Origin: Flavobacterium glycines
GTDB lineage: Bacteria; Bacteroidota; Bacteroidia; Flavobacteriales; Flavobacteriaceae
Assembly (NCBI RefSeq): GCF_900100165.1
Contig: NZ_FNEO01000001.1
Coordinates: 1,922,001-1,986,000, forward strand
Length of the DNA stretch: 64,000 nt
Direction of reading: 5' to 3'
This document shows, one piece after another, positions 35,964-44,458 of this stretch. The translations under genes and the position numbers were made by a program. Each line of letters begins with the position of its first letter. Within the stretch, counting starts at the first letter, position 1. The notes below the pieces were generated by a model, which saw only the letters and a program-made list of their open reading frames with translations, did no database searches and had not been told where the DNA came from.

Positions 35964-37952
35964 TTATGGTTTTTCGATGTGTATTTCTCTTGCAGCTAAA
36001 CGGGTTAAATCCATGTTTTCTGGAGTGTGAAGTACCATTGGGAATTTTTCAATTTTTACAGAACTACTGTCTAAACCAAATGCACTTTCTTCGGATAAAC
36101 TTAGTTTTTTGATTAAGAAATAAGAATTCATAATGATGTTTTCATGCCATTTTAATTCGTTGTCATTGGATAGGTATTTTTCAGAGAGAACGAATTTAAA
36201 ATCACCAATAATGTTGTTTTTATTTAAAGATTCATAACGGCTTCTAACGTCAACTTCTCCGTTTTTTACCATGTCTTTGATAACTTCTTTAAACATTAAG
36301 TTGATTTTTGTAGGCTCTCTAAAACCCAGATTAAAATCTACCCGATATAAATCGTCTTTAAGGATTTCAGTTACTCTGTATTCTGTTTTGTAAGGCTCAG
36401 TTAAGATGTTTACGTGAACAAACCAATAAATATCAGCTCTTTTAGGTCTTTTTTGTAAAATAGAATACATTACTTTTTCTTCTATTTCATCAACTCTTCC
36501 AGCATTGGTCATATATACCAGGTGCGTAGCATATTTAGGGATGCTCAAGTCAACACTTAGTTCGCTAAGCACTTTTACATAATCCTGAACTTTTACAATT
36601 TTAGTATAGCTTTTGGTAATTTTTTTGGCAGAAAACCATATAGACATTACACAAATTAATAGTATTGCAATAATTAAAGTTACGTAACCACCATCGGCAA
36701 ATTTTGTGATATTGGCTGCAAGGAAACTCAATTCTATTAATAGGTAAATGGTAATCAGCGGAACCATGAAATAGAGTTTTACCCTTTTCATTATCAAATA
36801 AAAATTGAGTAAAACAGTAGTCATAATCATACAAAGAATAATGGCTAATCCGTATGCATGTTCCATATTGCTGGATTCTTCAAAATGCAGAACGATGCCC
36901 ACACAACCAAGGAATAAAAGCCAGTTGATAGAAGGGATGTATAATTGTCCTTGTAATTCAGTTGGGTAATTGATTTTTACTTTTGGCCAGAAATTCAATC
37001 TCATGGCTTCGTTTATTAATGTAAACGAACCACTAATTAAGGCTTGTGAAGCGATTACAGCAGCTGTAGTGGCAATAACAATTCCAAAAGGCTGAAACCA
37101 GTCTTCCATAATTAAATAGAATGGATTCCCGTTTTTCCCTCCCAAACTTTCTAAAGTCTGTCCTTCATTATGAATTAAATAAGCACCTTGTCCGAAATAG
37201 TTAAGCACTAAGGTAGCTTTGACAAAAATCCAGCTGATTCGAATGTTTTTTCTTCCACAGTGTCCCATATCCGAATATAATGCTTCGGCTCCTGTAGTAC
37301 ATAAAAAGACAAAACCTAAAACAAAAAATCCATCAGGGTGAATCGTTAATAAATGGTATGCATAGTAAGGATTAAATGCTTTAAAAACTTCAGGGTGTTC
37401 AACTATTTGTATAATACCCAATATTCCAAGCATACTGAACCATATAAACATCATTGGAGCGAAGAATTTACCAACGAGTTTTGTTCCAAATTGCTGGATT
37501 GTAAAAAGAATAAATAAAATTCCAATAACAATAGGAACCGTATTGATATCAGGATAATACGTTCGAATTCCTTCTACAGCTGAGGATACCGATACGGGAG
37601 GAGTGATAATTCCGTCGGCTAATAAAGCACTACCACCAATAATAGCGGGAACAATGAGCCATTTGATTTTTGTTTTTTTTACTAAAGCATAAAGAGCAAA
37701 AATTCCACCTTCACCGTGGTTATCGGCATTTAAGGTTATAACAACGTATTTTATGGTTGTTTGTAATGTTAAAGTCCAAAATACAGCTGAAATACCCCCC
37801 AAAACTACATCGGCATTAATGGTATGGTCTCCTAAAATTGCCTTCATTACATACAGAGGAGATGTTCCGATATCACCATATATAATTCCTAAAGTAACTA
37901 ATAAACCTCCTAGGGTTAATTTGCTGTGCAAATTTTTATGTGATGCGCTCAT
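35964..37952 (-). CDS. kup: Potassium uptake protein, KUP/HAK/KT family
   Basis: This 662-aa protein has about twelve membrane helices, then a cytoplasmic C-terminal region (about 450-662). Family motifs include Leu-Gly-Ile-Ile-Tyr-Gly-Asp-Ile-Gly-Thr-Ser-Pro-Leu-Tyr (first helix) and Gly-Ala-Glu-Ala-Leu-Tyr-Ser-Asp-Met-Gly-His. It imports K+ with protons. Length and order match E. coli Kup (622 aa) with a slightly longer tail. A -7 match TAAATTTG is on the minus strand at 37980-37973, about 20 bases before the ATG. Confidence 0.94.
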   Translation of the reverse strand: MSASHKNLHSKLTLGGLLVTLGIIYGDIGTSPLYVMKAILGDHTINADVVLGGISAVFWTLTLQTTIKYVVITLNADNHGEGGIFALYALVKKTKIKWLIVPAIIGGSALLADGIITPPVSVSSAVEGIRTYYPDINTVPIVIGILFILFTIQQFGTKLVGKFFAPMMFIWFSMLGILGIIQIVEHPEVFKAFNPYYAYHLLTIHPDGFFVLGFVFLCTTGAEALYSDMGHCGRKNIRISWIFVKATLVLNYFGQGAYLIHNEGQTLESLGGKNGNPFYLIMEDWFQPFGIVIATTAAVIASQALISGSFTLINEAMRLNFWPKVKINYPTELQGQLYIPSINWLLFLGCVGIVLHFEESSNMEHAYGLAIILCMIMTTVLLNFYLIMKRVKLYFMVPLITIYLLIELSFLAANITKFADGGYVTLIIAILLICVMSIWFSAKKITKSYTKIVKVQDYVKVLSELSVDLSIPKYATHLVYMTNAGRVDEIEEKVMYSILQKRPKRADIYWFVHVNILTEPYKTEYRVTEILKDDLYRVDFNLGFREPTKINLMFKEVIKDMVKNGEVDVRSRYESLNKNNIIGDFKFVLSEKYLSNDNELKWHENIIMNSYFLIKKLSLSEESAFGLDSSSVKIEKFPMVLHTPENMDLTRLAAREIHIEKP

Positions 37953-38022
37953 TTATATTTTTGTAAAGGCCCCAAATTTACTCATTTTTATACAAATGAA
38001 AAGTATAATCTTTAAAAAACGC

Positions 38023-38050
38023 AAAAACACGACCAATGGGTCGTGTTTTT
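38023..38050 (-). terminator. Terminator after the secreted low-complexity protein gene
   Basis: AAAAACACGACC pairs with GGTCGTGTTTTT across 38023-38050, 20 bases past the stop on the minus strand. Confidence 0.85.
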
Positions 38051-38070
38051 AATAATAGTTTTTTATTTTG

Positions 38071-39327
38071 TTATATTCTTCTGTTGTTGCCTCTGGAAGA
38101 ATTATTGTTTTCACCCTGATTAGAGCTTCTGCTTCTGTTTGATTCTGATCTTTGTGGAGAAGATGTTCCTGGTCTTGAGAATGTTCCTCTGTTCGAAGAG
38201 TTTTCTTTGTTATTTTCTAATCTTGGTGTACTGTTTTCTTGTTTTGGAGCATATGTTCTTTCGCTTTGATTTTGTCGGTTTACACCTGTTCTGGAATTTT
38301 GTTCTCTATTTTGATTATAGTCTCTGCTAGTTGCTCTTTGAGATGAATTGTCTCTGGAATAATCATTATTGTTTTGAGAAAAACCTCTGGAAGGAGTGTA
38401 TTGTCGGTTATTTGCAGATGAATTTTTGTTTGATTCTCCGGCGTTTGTTCTTGGTGTAGAATATACTCTTGAGGTAGAATTTCTATTCGAAGAATAATCT
38501 CTTTGAGTTTCTCTTCTGGCTGTTGAATTGTTATTGTATTGTCTGCCTATTCCATATCCGTTAGAAGAATAATTTCTGTTGTAACCGGATCTTCTTTGAT
38601 CTAAGTCGTAACGATTTGAATAATTGCTGTATCTTCTTGTGAATGCATAATTAGGATAACGTCTTTCATAGGCGTTAGAGCGTCTGGCATTGTAAAGGGA
38701 AATAGCTAAATTACTTCTTCTGTAACTTACATAATTATAGCGATTACTGAAATTCAAACATAAGTTGATGTTGCTTCTGTATCTGTAAACCGGATATGGA
38801 TTCCAGGCATAGTAATACGATGGATAGAAATTCCAGTACCAATTAGAAATATAAGGGCGGTAGTTTGAAACCCAAAATGAGGCATATATTTGTGGAGTAG
38901 CATAATATACAGGTTCATAAATATAGTTAGGACCATATAAATATTCGTTACCTATAAATTGTACCTGAACTCTGTTGTTATTTCTCTCAATATCTATAGT
39001 TGCTACATCCTGATACACATCACGATCCAAAACAGATTGTATAATTACAACGTGTGTGTTGTATTCTACCGTTTCAATTACTCGTAAATAATCGACTTCG
39101 TTATCATTGTTTAAATCTAAATTCGAAATTTGAATTTCAGGATCATTCAAACGTCTTTCAAAATCTTCTAAATTTCTTGAATCTCCAAAAATAGAAGCTA
39201 CAGCTCTTAAATCAAGATTATCACTAATTTCGTTGCTCATTGCATTTACAGTCGTTCTGTTTTGAGCTCTAACAGTAGTGATGAAAAAAGAAGCTACTAT
39301 ACCTAAAATTATAATTGTATTTTTCAT
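38071..39327 (-). CDS. Secreted protein with Asn/Ser/Arg-rich C-terminal half
   Basis: This 418-aa protein has a signal peptide ending Val-Arg-Ala-Gln (22). The N-terminal domain (about 30-130) holds an Asp-rich Leu-Asn-Asn-Asp-Asn-Glu-Val-Asp-Tyr-Leu-Arg-Val-Ile loop, common in flavobacterial exported proteins of unknown role. Next is a Tyr/Trp/Pro-rich stretch (about 132-180). The last 200 residues are low complexity, built of Asn, Ser, Arg, Gln and Thr, likely disordered and strongly basic. No sorting domain is visible. Upstream is a -24/-12-like site. It is separated from the sigma-factor operon by a terminator. Confidence 0.8.
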   Translation of the reverse strand: MKNTIIILGIVASFFITTVRAQNRTTVNAMSNEISDNLDLRAVASIFGDSRNLEDFERRLNDPEIQISNLDLNNDNEVDYLRVIETVEYNTHVVIIQSVLDRDVYQDVATIDIERNNNRVQVQFIGNEYLYGPNYIYEPVYYATPQIYASFWVSNYRPYISNWYWNFYPSYYYAWNPYPVYRYRSNINLCLNFSNRYNYVSYRRSNLAISLYNARRSNAYERRYPNYAFTRRYSNYSNRYDLDQRRSGYNRNYSSNGYGIGRQYNNNSTARRETQRDYSSNRNSTSRVYSTPRTNAGESNKNSSANNRQYTPSRGFSQNNNDYSRDNSSQRATSRDYNQNREQNSRTGVNRQNQSERTYAPKQENSTPRLENNKENSSNRGTFSRPGTSSPQRSESNRSRSSNQGENNNSSRGNNRRI

Positions 39328-39361
39328 GGTGATTGATATTTACATTCTTACTTGGGTATAT

Positions 39362-39377
39362 TCAATTACTGTGCCAA
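39362..39377 (-). promoter_or_regulatory. -24/-12 (sigma-54-like) site upstream of the secreted low-complexity gene
   Basis: On the minus strand TTGGCAC (39377-39371), five bases, TTGA (39365-39362), the same layout as at dnaK. The -12 element is about 35 bases before the ATG. No TAnnTTTG is present in this gap. Confidence 0.45.
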
Positions 39378-39439
39378 TTAATTGAAGTCCTTTTGGTATT
39401 GTTTTGTGTATCGTTATTCGGAATGATACTGTTTAAAAT

Positions 39440-39473
39440 AAAAAAACCGTTCCAAAACTAATTGGAACGGTTT
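39440..39473 (-). terminator. Terminator of the ECF sigma operon
   Basis: AAACCGTTCCAA (39444-39455) pairs perfectly with TTGGAACGGTTT (39462-39473), with a minus-strand T run. Confidence 0.9.
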
Positions 39474-39499
39474 GTAAAGTTTAAGCGTAATAGTTCTTT

Positions 39500-39955
39500 T
39501 TATCTTCTTTTTCCTCTGTCTCCATACTGTTGGAGCAGTTTTCGATAAAAATCGTCTTCGGATTTTTTTAATTTTAGAATTTTAACCGCTGGTAAAATCG
39601 TTCTTAGATTTTTTGTAAATTTTTTTCGTAATAAAAATAATTCTTCATCAGCGGCATCCATTTGGTTAAGTAAAATAGCTGCATCTTTTTCACTTATTCT
39701 GTTTAATGCATCATCACTCATTCTGCCTTTGAAAGTTCTCATTTTTTCATGTCTGATTTCAAATTGCTTATCATCATAAGCGTTGTAAAGTGGCCAGAAT
39801 TTTTCGGCTTCCTGAGTGCTAAGATCCAATTCGGTAGTTAAAAAAGCTACTTTCATGGCTTTTACCTGTTCTTTTTTGTCTTTTATGTTGTCTTGAGCAT
39901 AAAAACTACAAGTGAATAGTAATAATAAGGGGAAAATTGTTCTAAAATTCATCAT
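39500..39955 (-). CDS. Small exported helical protein (CpxP/Spy-like in layout)
   Basis: This 151-aa protein has a signal peptide ending Ser-Phe-Tyr-Ala-Gln (21). The rest is charged and helical, with Leu-Asp-Leu-Ser-Thr-Gln-Glu-Ala-Glu-Lys-Phe-Trp-Pro-Leu-Tyr near 45-60. That stretch recurs in many Bacteroidota periplasmic proteins encoded next to ECF sigma factors. The layout recalls CpxP/Spy-type stress sensors or chaperones, but the Leu-Thr-X-X-Gln repeats of that family are only partly present. It is the third gene of the sigma operon, 18 bases after the second. Confidence 0.72.
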   Translation of the reverse strand: MMNFRTIFPLLLLFTCSFYAQDNIKDKKEQVKAMKVAFLTTELDLSTQEAEKFWPLYNAYDDKQFEIRHEKMRTFKGRMSDDALNRISEKDAAILLNQMDAADEELFLLRKKFTKNLRTILPAVKILKLKKSEDDFYRKLLQQYGDRGKRR

Positions 39956-39973
39956 CTTTTCTTTTTTGAGGTA

Positions 39974-40390
39974 TTATTCTATGATATAGTGTTCTATATT
40001 GTTGTTACTGATTAAAATGTCTTCTATTGTTTGGTCTTTTAATTCAATGTCTTGATCTATGTTTTTAATATCTTCTTCGTCCAGAGCATTTATTAAATCA
40101 TACTGATTAATGTTTGACTGATAACTTAAATAGTTTTCCAGAGTGATTGTGTCTAATTCATTTCTTTTACTTGCATTCTTTATTAAAGAAGGAATTGCTA
40201 AAGCAAGAACAAAAACTGCAGCCACCATCATTATAATTGATTTCTTTTTTTGGAATAATGATATTGTTTTTGGTTCCTTTTTAGGTAATTGATTTAGTAA
40301 ATTAACTGAGAAATTTTCAAAGTAAAGTTCGTCCGGAGTTTTAAATCCGGATTCAATTTTAGGGATGTTATTTAATTTAAATTCTTTCAT
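39974..40390 (-). CDS. Single-pass membrane protein, probable anti-sigma factor
   Basis: This 138-aa protein has a cytoplasmic N-terminal half (1-48), one membrane helix (about 49-66) and an acidic C-terminal tail facing out. A zinc-type anti-sigma His-X3-Cys-X2-Cys motif is absent. Position directly after an ECF sigma gene (33 bases) and the one-helix topology suggest an anti-sigma role. That is inference from context. Confidence 0.6.
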   Translation of the reverse strand: MKEFKLNNIPKIESGFKTPDELYFENFSVNLLNQLPKKEPKTISLFQKKKSIIMMVAAVFVLALAIPSLIKNASKRNELDTITLENYLSYQSNINQYDLINALDEEDIKNIDQDIELKDQTIEDILISNNNIEHYIIE

Positions 40391-40423
40391 GATATCAATT
40401 AGACTAAATGAAATGCAAAAGGT

Positions 40424-40966
40424 TTAATTTGTTGTTAAGAGCGCTTCTATTTTTTTTACGGCATGGTGATAAGAAGCTTTTAAAGCACCAACGGAGGTTC
40501 CCAGGATTTCTGAAATTTCCTCATATTTTAATTCTTCAAAGTATTTCATTTTAAATACCAGTTGTTGTTTCTCAGGAAGTGTTGCAATGGCTTTGTGTAG
40601 CGCAATTTGAATATCGTTTCCATCAAAATAAACATCCGATTGAAGATTGTTTATTGTGTTGTTTTGTAATGTTTCTGAAGAAATTCCGCTTTTTTTTGCT
40701 TTCTGGTTTAAAAAGGTCAAGGCCTCATTAGTTGCAATTCGATACATCCATGAAAATAATTTACTTTCACCTTTAAAATTTTTTAGATTTTGAAAAACTT
40801 TAATAAAGGTGTTTTGCAATACATCATCGGTATCATCATGATTTAAAACAATGTTTCGAATATGATTGTATAAGGGTTTTTGATAGGAACGTAACAGTCT
40901 CTGAAAAGCATCGTTTTGCGTTTTCGGATTTAATAATTGTTCTATGAATTCCTTTTCTTCCAGCAA
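40424..40966 (-). CDS. ECF-type RNA polymerase sigma factor, TTG start
   Basis: This 180-aa protein has sigma region 2 (about 20-90, with Asp-Asp-Thr-Asp-Asp-Val-Leu-Gln-Asn-Thr-Phe-Ile-Lys-Val-Phe and Lys-Leu-Phe-Ser-Trp-Met-Tyr-Arg-Ile-Ala) and region 4 (about 125-175, with Leu-Pro-Glu-Lys-Gln-Gln-Leu-Val-Phe and Tyr-Glu-Glu-Ile-Ser-Glu-Ile-Leu-Gly). Regions 1 and 3 are absent, as in ECF factors. The predicted start is TTG at 40966, as no in-frame ATG lies nearby. It heads the operon with the anti-sigma-like and exported helical genes, an arrangement that usually senses envelope stress. Confidence 0.9.
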   Translation of the reverse strand: MLEEKEFIEQLLNPKTQNDAFQRLLRSYQKPLYNHIRNIVLNHDDTDDVLQNTFIKVFQNLKNFKGESKLFSWMYRIATNEALTFLNQKAKKSGISSETLQNNTINNLQSDVYFDGNDIQIALHKAIATLPEKQQLVFKMKYFEELKYEEISEILGTSVGALKASYHHAVKKIEALLTTN

Positions 40967-41026
40967 AGTTTTTTGGAGATTAGATTTAAAACTGATTGAA
41001 AGGTTTAATTTAAAAAAAAAGATTTT

Positions 41027-42133
41027 TTAAAATTCAGATGTCTCTTCAATTTTAGGTGCTTCAGGGGTTGTATTGTTTTCTATAGCTGTATTGATTGTTT
41101 TTTCTTGTGGAATTACCTTTGGAACAATAGGGATGTAAACTTCGGTAGTCCATTTAGAAGGGTTTTTTACATCATTTTTACCCGTTGAGTAAATTTCTAA
41201 GAAAGAAAAAATAGGATTTGGAGCTATTTTATTTTGGTTTAAGTAATTGATAGTTTTGTTGTATGCTGTTTTGAGGTGTGAATAATCTCCTATCAGAGTT
41301 GTTTTTGCTCCTTCAAAAGCATCTAGTTTTCCGGCAACCATATCACTGCCTGAGCTTAAAAAGATGGCATCCCGAATACCAAGTCCGATAGTTATTCTGG
41401 TAAGACCTTTTGGTACATCATAAGTATGGTAAATAATGAAAGGTTTTCCGTTTACAGTAATGTTGTTTTTTTTGCAAAAAGTAGTCAACTTCGGTATGAC
41501 AATTTTGAAGTTTTTATTCACTTTAGCTATTTCGCTGGTGAAAGTTTGACCAATATAATTCATTATTGGTTTTTGAATAATTCCGTTTTCTTTTGTAGTA
41601 AAGGTATTGATTTCGTAATCCAAAGCTTTGTCTAAGTTAACTAAGCTTTTTTCGTAAATAGTACCAATTACTTTATCCACACCACCGTTTAATGCTGTGT
41701 AAATTTTGAAGAAAAAGCTCATTTTTCCTTTGGTAATCCAGGTTACTTTTGTTCCGCCAATAGTATCTTTAAAGCGCCAGGTCATTTTTGAAGAAGTACC
41801 TTCAAAATCCGTTGTTTGATTAATGCTGTCGTTTTCTTTTACGGAAATGGTATGTGTTTCTCCGTTACCGTCTTTCCCTTCCCATGAAAAAGAAGCTCCT
41901 TTGCCGACTGTGTTTTGTGAGTAATTTAATTTTATTTCAGCATCTTGAGTTATCCAGGAACCAAAGTCACTCCAGTTTCTATAATCATTTACATAGTTGT
42001 ATACCGATGTTTTTGGAGAATTAATAATCTTACTTCTTTCTACAAGGAAATCCCCTTTTTGGGTAGCTATAAATATGGATAATGCAACTAGGCTAAGCAA
42101 TAATAGAAGAAAGATATATTTTATAATTCTCAT
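41027..42133 (-). CDS. Membrane-anchored SRPBCC-domain protein
   Basis: I start at the ATG at 42133 (368 aa), which opens with a membrane helix (Met-Arg-Ile-Ile-Lys-Tyr-Ile-Phe, about 4-24). A near-consensus -7 element (TAACTTTA, minus strand 42164-42157, with TTG 17 bases upstream) would sit inside a longer reading. An SRPBCC/polyketide-cyclase-like lipid-binding domain (about 30-165) is followed by a second domain (about 190-345) resembling GyrI-like effector-binding folds. Ligand unknown. The stop lies 60 bases before the ECF sigma gene on the same strand, so read-through into it is possible. Confidence 0.75.
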   Translation of the reverse strand: MRIIKYIFLLLLLSLVALSIFIATQKGDFLVERSKIINSPKTSVYNYVNDYRNWSDFGSWITQDAEIKLNYSQNTVGKGASFSWEGKDGNGETHTISVKENDSINQTTDFEGTSSKMTWRFKDTIGGTKVTWITKGKMSFFFKIYTALNGGVDKVIGTIYEKSLVNLDKALDYEINTFTTKENGIIQKPIMNYIGQTFTSEIAKVNKNFKIVIPKLTTFCKKNNITVNGKPFIIYHTYDVPKGLTRITIGLGIRDAIFLSSGSDMVAGKLDAFEGAKTTLIGDYSHLKTAYNKTINYLNQNKIAPNPIFSFLEIYSTGKNDVKNPSKWTTEVYIPIVPKVIPQEKTINTAIENNTTPEAPKIEETSEF

Positions 42134-42369
42134 AGTAAATTGATTGTTTTCTGATGTAAAGTTAGAAATTTTATCAATATGCAAGCCTATGAGCGTAAAA
42201 ATTATAAAAAAAGGGGTTGTATTGTTTAAATAGTAGTAAACTATTGTGAAAACTTAAAAAAAATGGTGTTTTCTTTAGTTTTTAAAATTGAAAAAAAAGA
42301 GTTTAAAAATGTCTAATTGTTTGTTTGTGTGGTTGTTGAGAAACGTTTTTGGATAGTAAGCTTCCTTTT

Positions 42370-42558
42370 TTAATGTTTCAGTATCATTTTGATTACAAAC
42401 AGTAATCCTATAAATAACAAGAAACCAATTAGGATTTTGTAGTTTCCCTTGTAAAAAATCTTGTGAGTGGCAATATCTTTTCTGTACGAGAAAATCATAA
42501 CAACAATAAAAGCTATAAGAAAACAAACCGCAAAAATTAACTGACCCTGACTAAACAT
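42370..42558 (-). CDS. Small two-helix membrane protein
   Basis: This 62-aa protein has two membrane helices (about 6-24 and 41-59) with a basic loop (Arg-Lys-Asp-Ile-Ala-Thr-His-Lys). A perfect -7 element TATTTTTG is on the minus strand at 42585-42578, 20 bases before the ATG, which supports a real gene. An overlapping 83-codon frame (42275-42526) looks like chance. Function unknown. Confidence 0.65.
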   Translation of the reverse strand: MFSQGQLIFAVCFLIAFIVVMIFSYRKDIATHKIFYKGNYKILIGFLLFIGLLFVIKMILKH

Positions 42559-42639
42559 AATTTGAAAAAATTTATTGCAAAAATAGGTAAATGTTTAGGA
42601 TTAGTTGCTAATTTGCATTTCATTTAATCAATAATAATT

Positions 42640-43029
42640 ATGCAAAAGCAAATTAATTCTGTTAAAGAATTTCATACGGCATTCGGGATAGGACATAGTG
42701 AAACTCCTATTGCCGATTTAGGGGAAACTAAAAACATACTTCGATATCATTTAATGAAAGAAGAGAACGAAGAATATCTGGAAGCAGTTAAAAATAATGA
42801 TTTAATAGAAATTGCAGATGCTTTAGGGGATATGATGTATATTTTATGTGGAACTATAATTGAACACGGATTACAGCATAAGATAGAAGCTGTTTTTGAT
42901 GAAATTCAAAGAAGTAATATGAGTAAGCTTGGTGAAGATGGAAAGCCAATTTATCGCGAAGATGGAAAAGTAATGAAAGGGCCTAATTATTTCAAACCTG
43001 ATTTTGCTAAAATTTTTGGAGAATTTTAA
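42640..43029 (+). CDS. MazG-like nucleoside triphosphate pyrophosphohydrolase
   Basis: This 129-aa all-helical protein has the MazG/PRA-PH metal motif: Lys-Glu-Glu-Asn-Glu-Glu-Tyr (E41, E42, E44, E45), then Glu-Ile-Ala-Asp-Ala-Leu-Gly-Asp (E57, D60, D64). Enzymes of this fold release pyrophosphate from (d)NTPs or related compounds using Mg. The exact substrate is open; it could be a house-cleaning enzyme. It is single, convergent with ilvE across a strong terminator. Confidence 0.85.
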   Translation: MQKQINSVKEFHTAFGIGHSETPIADLGETKNILRYHLMKEENEEYLEAVKNNDLIEIADALGDMMYILCGTIIEHGLQHKIEAVFDEIQRSNMSKLGEDGKPIYREDGKVMKGPNYFKPDFAKIFGEF

Positions 43030-43043
43030 ATATTTCATCTATT

Positions 43044-43083
43044 AAAAAGGGCGGTTTTCAAGAATTGAAAACCGCCCTTTTTA
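43044..43083. terminator. Bidirectional terminator between the MazG-like gene and ilvE
   Basis: An 18-bp perfect stem (43044-43061 with 43065-43082) with GC-rich core GGGCGG/CCGCCC, a 3-base loop, and A/T tracts on both sides. Confidence 0.95.
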
Positions 43084-43101
43084 TTTTTTAAAAAAGATAA
43101 A

Positions 43102-44169
43102 TTAGATTTTTACTGTCCAACCAAATGGATCTTCAGCTAATTTATGTTGAATGTTTGTTAGTTTTTCTTTCAATTGTAAAGCAACAGAATTCTCAATTTC
43201 AGGTAATTCGAAATATTCATTTTTGTATGCAAATCCTTTTATAGGGCTTACTACAGCAGCAGTACCTGCTCCAAAAATTTCTTTTAAACTACCGTTTTTG
43301 ATTCCTTCGATTAATTCAGAAACAAGAACAGGTCTCTCTTCAATAGCAATTCCTTCTTTTTTAGCCATTGCAATGATGCTTTTTCTTGTAACTCCATCTA
43401 AAATTCTTTCGCTTGTAGGAGCGGTTACTAAGGTATCGTTGATTCTGAAAAATACATTCATAGTTCCGGCTTCTTCCAGCTTTGTATGCGTTGCGTCATC
43501 AGTCCAAATGATTTGTTGGAAACCATCTTTGTTAGCTAAGCTGGTAGGATAGAATTGACCTGCATAATTTCCAGCAGTTTTAGCAGCACCAATACCTCCA
43601 TTAGCAGCACGGCTAAAATGTTCTGCAATAATTACTTTTACTTCTCCTGAATAATAAGCTTTAGCAGGAGATAAAATAATCATGAATTTATATTCGTTAG
43701 ATGGATTAGCTACAACACCATAACCGGTTGCAATCATAAAAGGTCTGATGTAAAGGCTGTTTCCCAGTCCTTTTTTAATCCAGGCTTCATCTAATTTCAA
43801 TAATTGATTAAGTCCTTCCATGAATAAGGATTCAGGAATTTCAGGCATTGCCATTCTAACAGCAGAACTGTTAAAACGTTTTACGTTTTCATCTGGTCTA
43901 AATAACCAAATGTCATTATTATCATCTTTATAAGCTTTCATTCCTTCAAAAATAGCTTGTCCGTAGTGGAAAACTCTAGATGAAGGATCCATCATAAATG
44001 GTGCATAAGGCTTTATAGTTGGGTTTTGCCATTCACCATCTTTATAATCACATTCAAATAAATGATCAGTAAAAACAGAACCAAAATTTAAATTGTCAAA
44101 ATCTACTTCGTTAATTTTTGTATTAGGTGCTTTTATAATTTCAATTTTGTTGGCTTGAGTTGTACTCAT
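43102..44169 (-). CDS. ilvE: Branched-chain amino acid aminotransferase
   Basis: A PLP enzyme for the last step of Leu, Ile and Val synthesis. Its 355 aa correspond to the longer, eukaryote-like BCAT type. The PLP lysine is K197 in Ala-Ala-Lys-Thr-Ala-Gly-Asn-Tyr-Ala. Other motifs are Phe-His-Tyr-Gly-Gln-Ala-Ile-Phe-Glu-Gly-Met-Lys-Ala-Tyr and Leu-Tyr-Ile-Arg-Pro-Phe. A -7 element TATTTTTG on the minus strand (44262-44255) predicts an 85-nt leader. It is divergent from mnmD. Confidence 0.95.
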   Translation of the reverse strand: MSTTQANKIEIIKAPNTKINEVDFDNLNFGSVFTDHLFECDYKDGEWQNPTIKPYAPFMMDPSSRVFHYGQAIFEGMKAYKDDNNDIWLFRPDENVKRFNSSAVRMAMPEIPESLFMEGLNQLLKLDEAWIKKGLGNSLYIRPFMIATGYGVVANPSNEYKFMIILSPAKAYYSGEVKVIIAEHFSRAANGGIGAAKTAGNYAGQFYPTSLANKDGFQQIIWTDDATHTKLEEAGTMNVFFRINDTLVTAPTSERILDGVTRKSIIAMAKKEGIAIEERPVLVSELIEGIKNGSLKEIFGAGTAAVVSPIKGFAYKNEYFELPEIENSVALQLKEKLTNIQHKLAEDPFGWTVKI

Positions 44170-44397
44170 AATAATGTGTTTTTGTTTTTTTGAATGTATA
44201 ATTAAGCTTTGGTGTTAAATTTCAGTTTATGATGAAATTAAACTTTGTTTCCTGCAAAAATACATAAAAAAGGACAAAATACTTGCTAAAAATTTACTAT
44301 TTGTTGCTGTTAAATCTGATTTTCGTACTTATTTAAAATAAAACGAAAAAAGATAAACATTTATATGAAATATGCAATAAATCATTTTTTTTGAAGC

Positions 44398-44427
44398 TTT
44401 GGTTGCCATTTTTTTTAAGTAATTTTG
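44398..44427 (+). promoter_or_regulatory. Promoter of mnmD
   Basis: TTTG (44398-44401), 18 bases, TAATTTTG (44420-44427): full consensus. The leader before the TTG start would be about 25 nt. Confidence 0.7.
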
Positions 44428-44458
44428 GTTGTTGGTATGTTAAAAAAACGAAGAAAAA

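Noticed and set aside
42275..42526. 83-codon minus-strand frame overlapping the 62-aa membrane protein
   Set aside because: The overlapping 62-aa frame has clear helices and a -7 element at the right distance. This one has neither.
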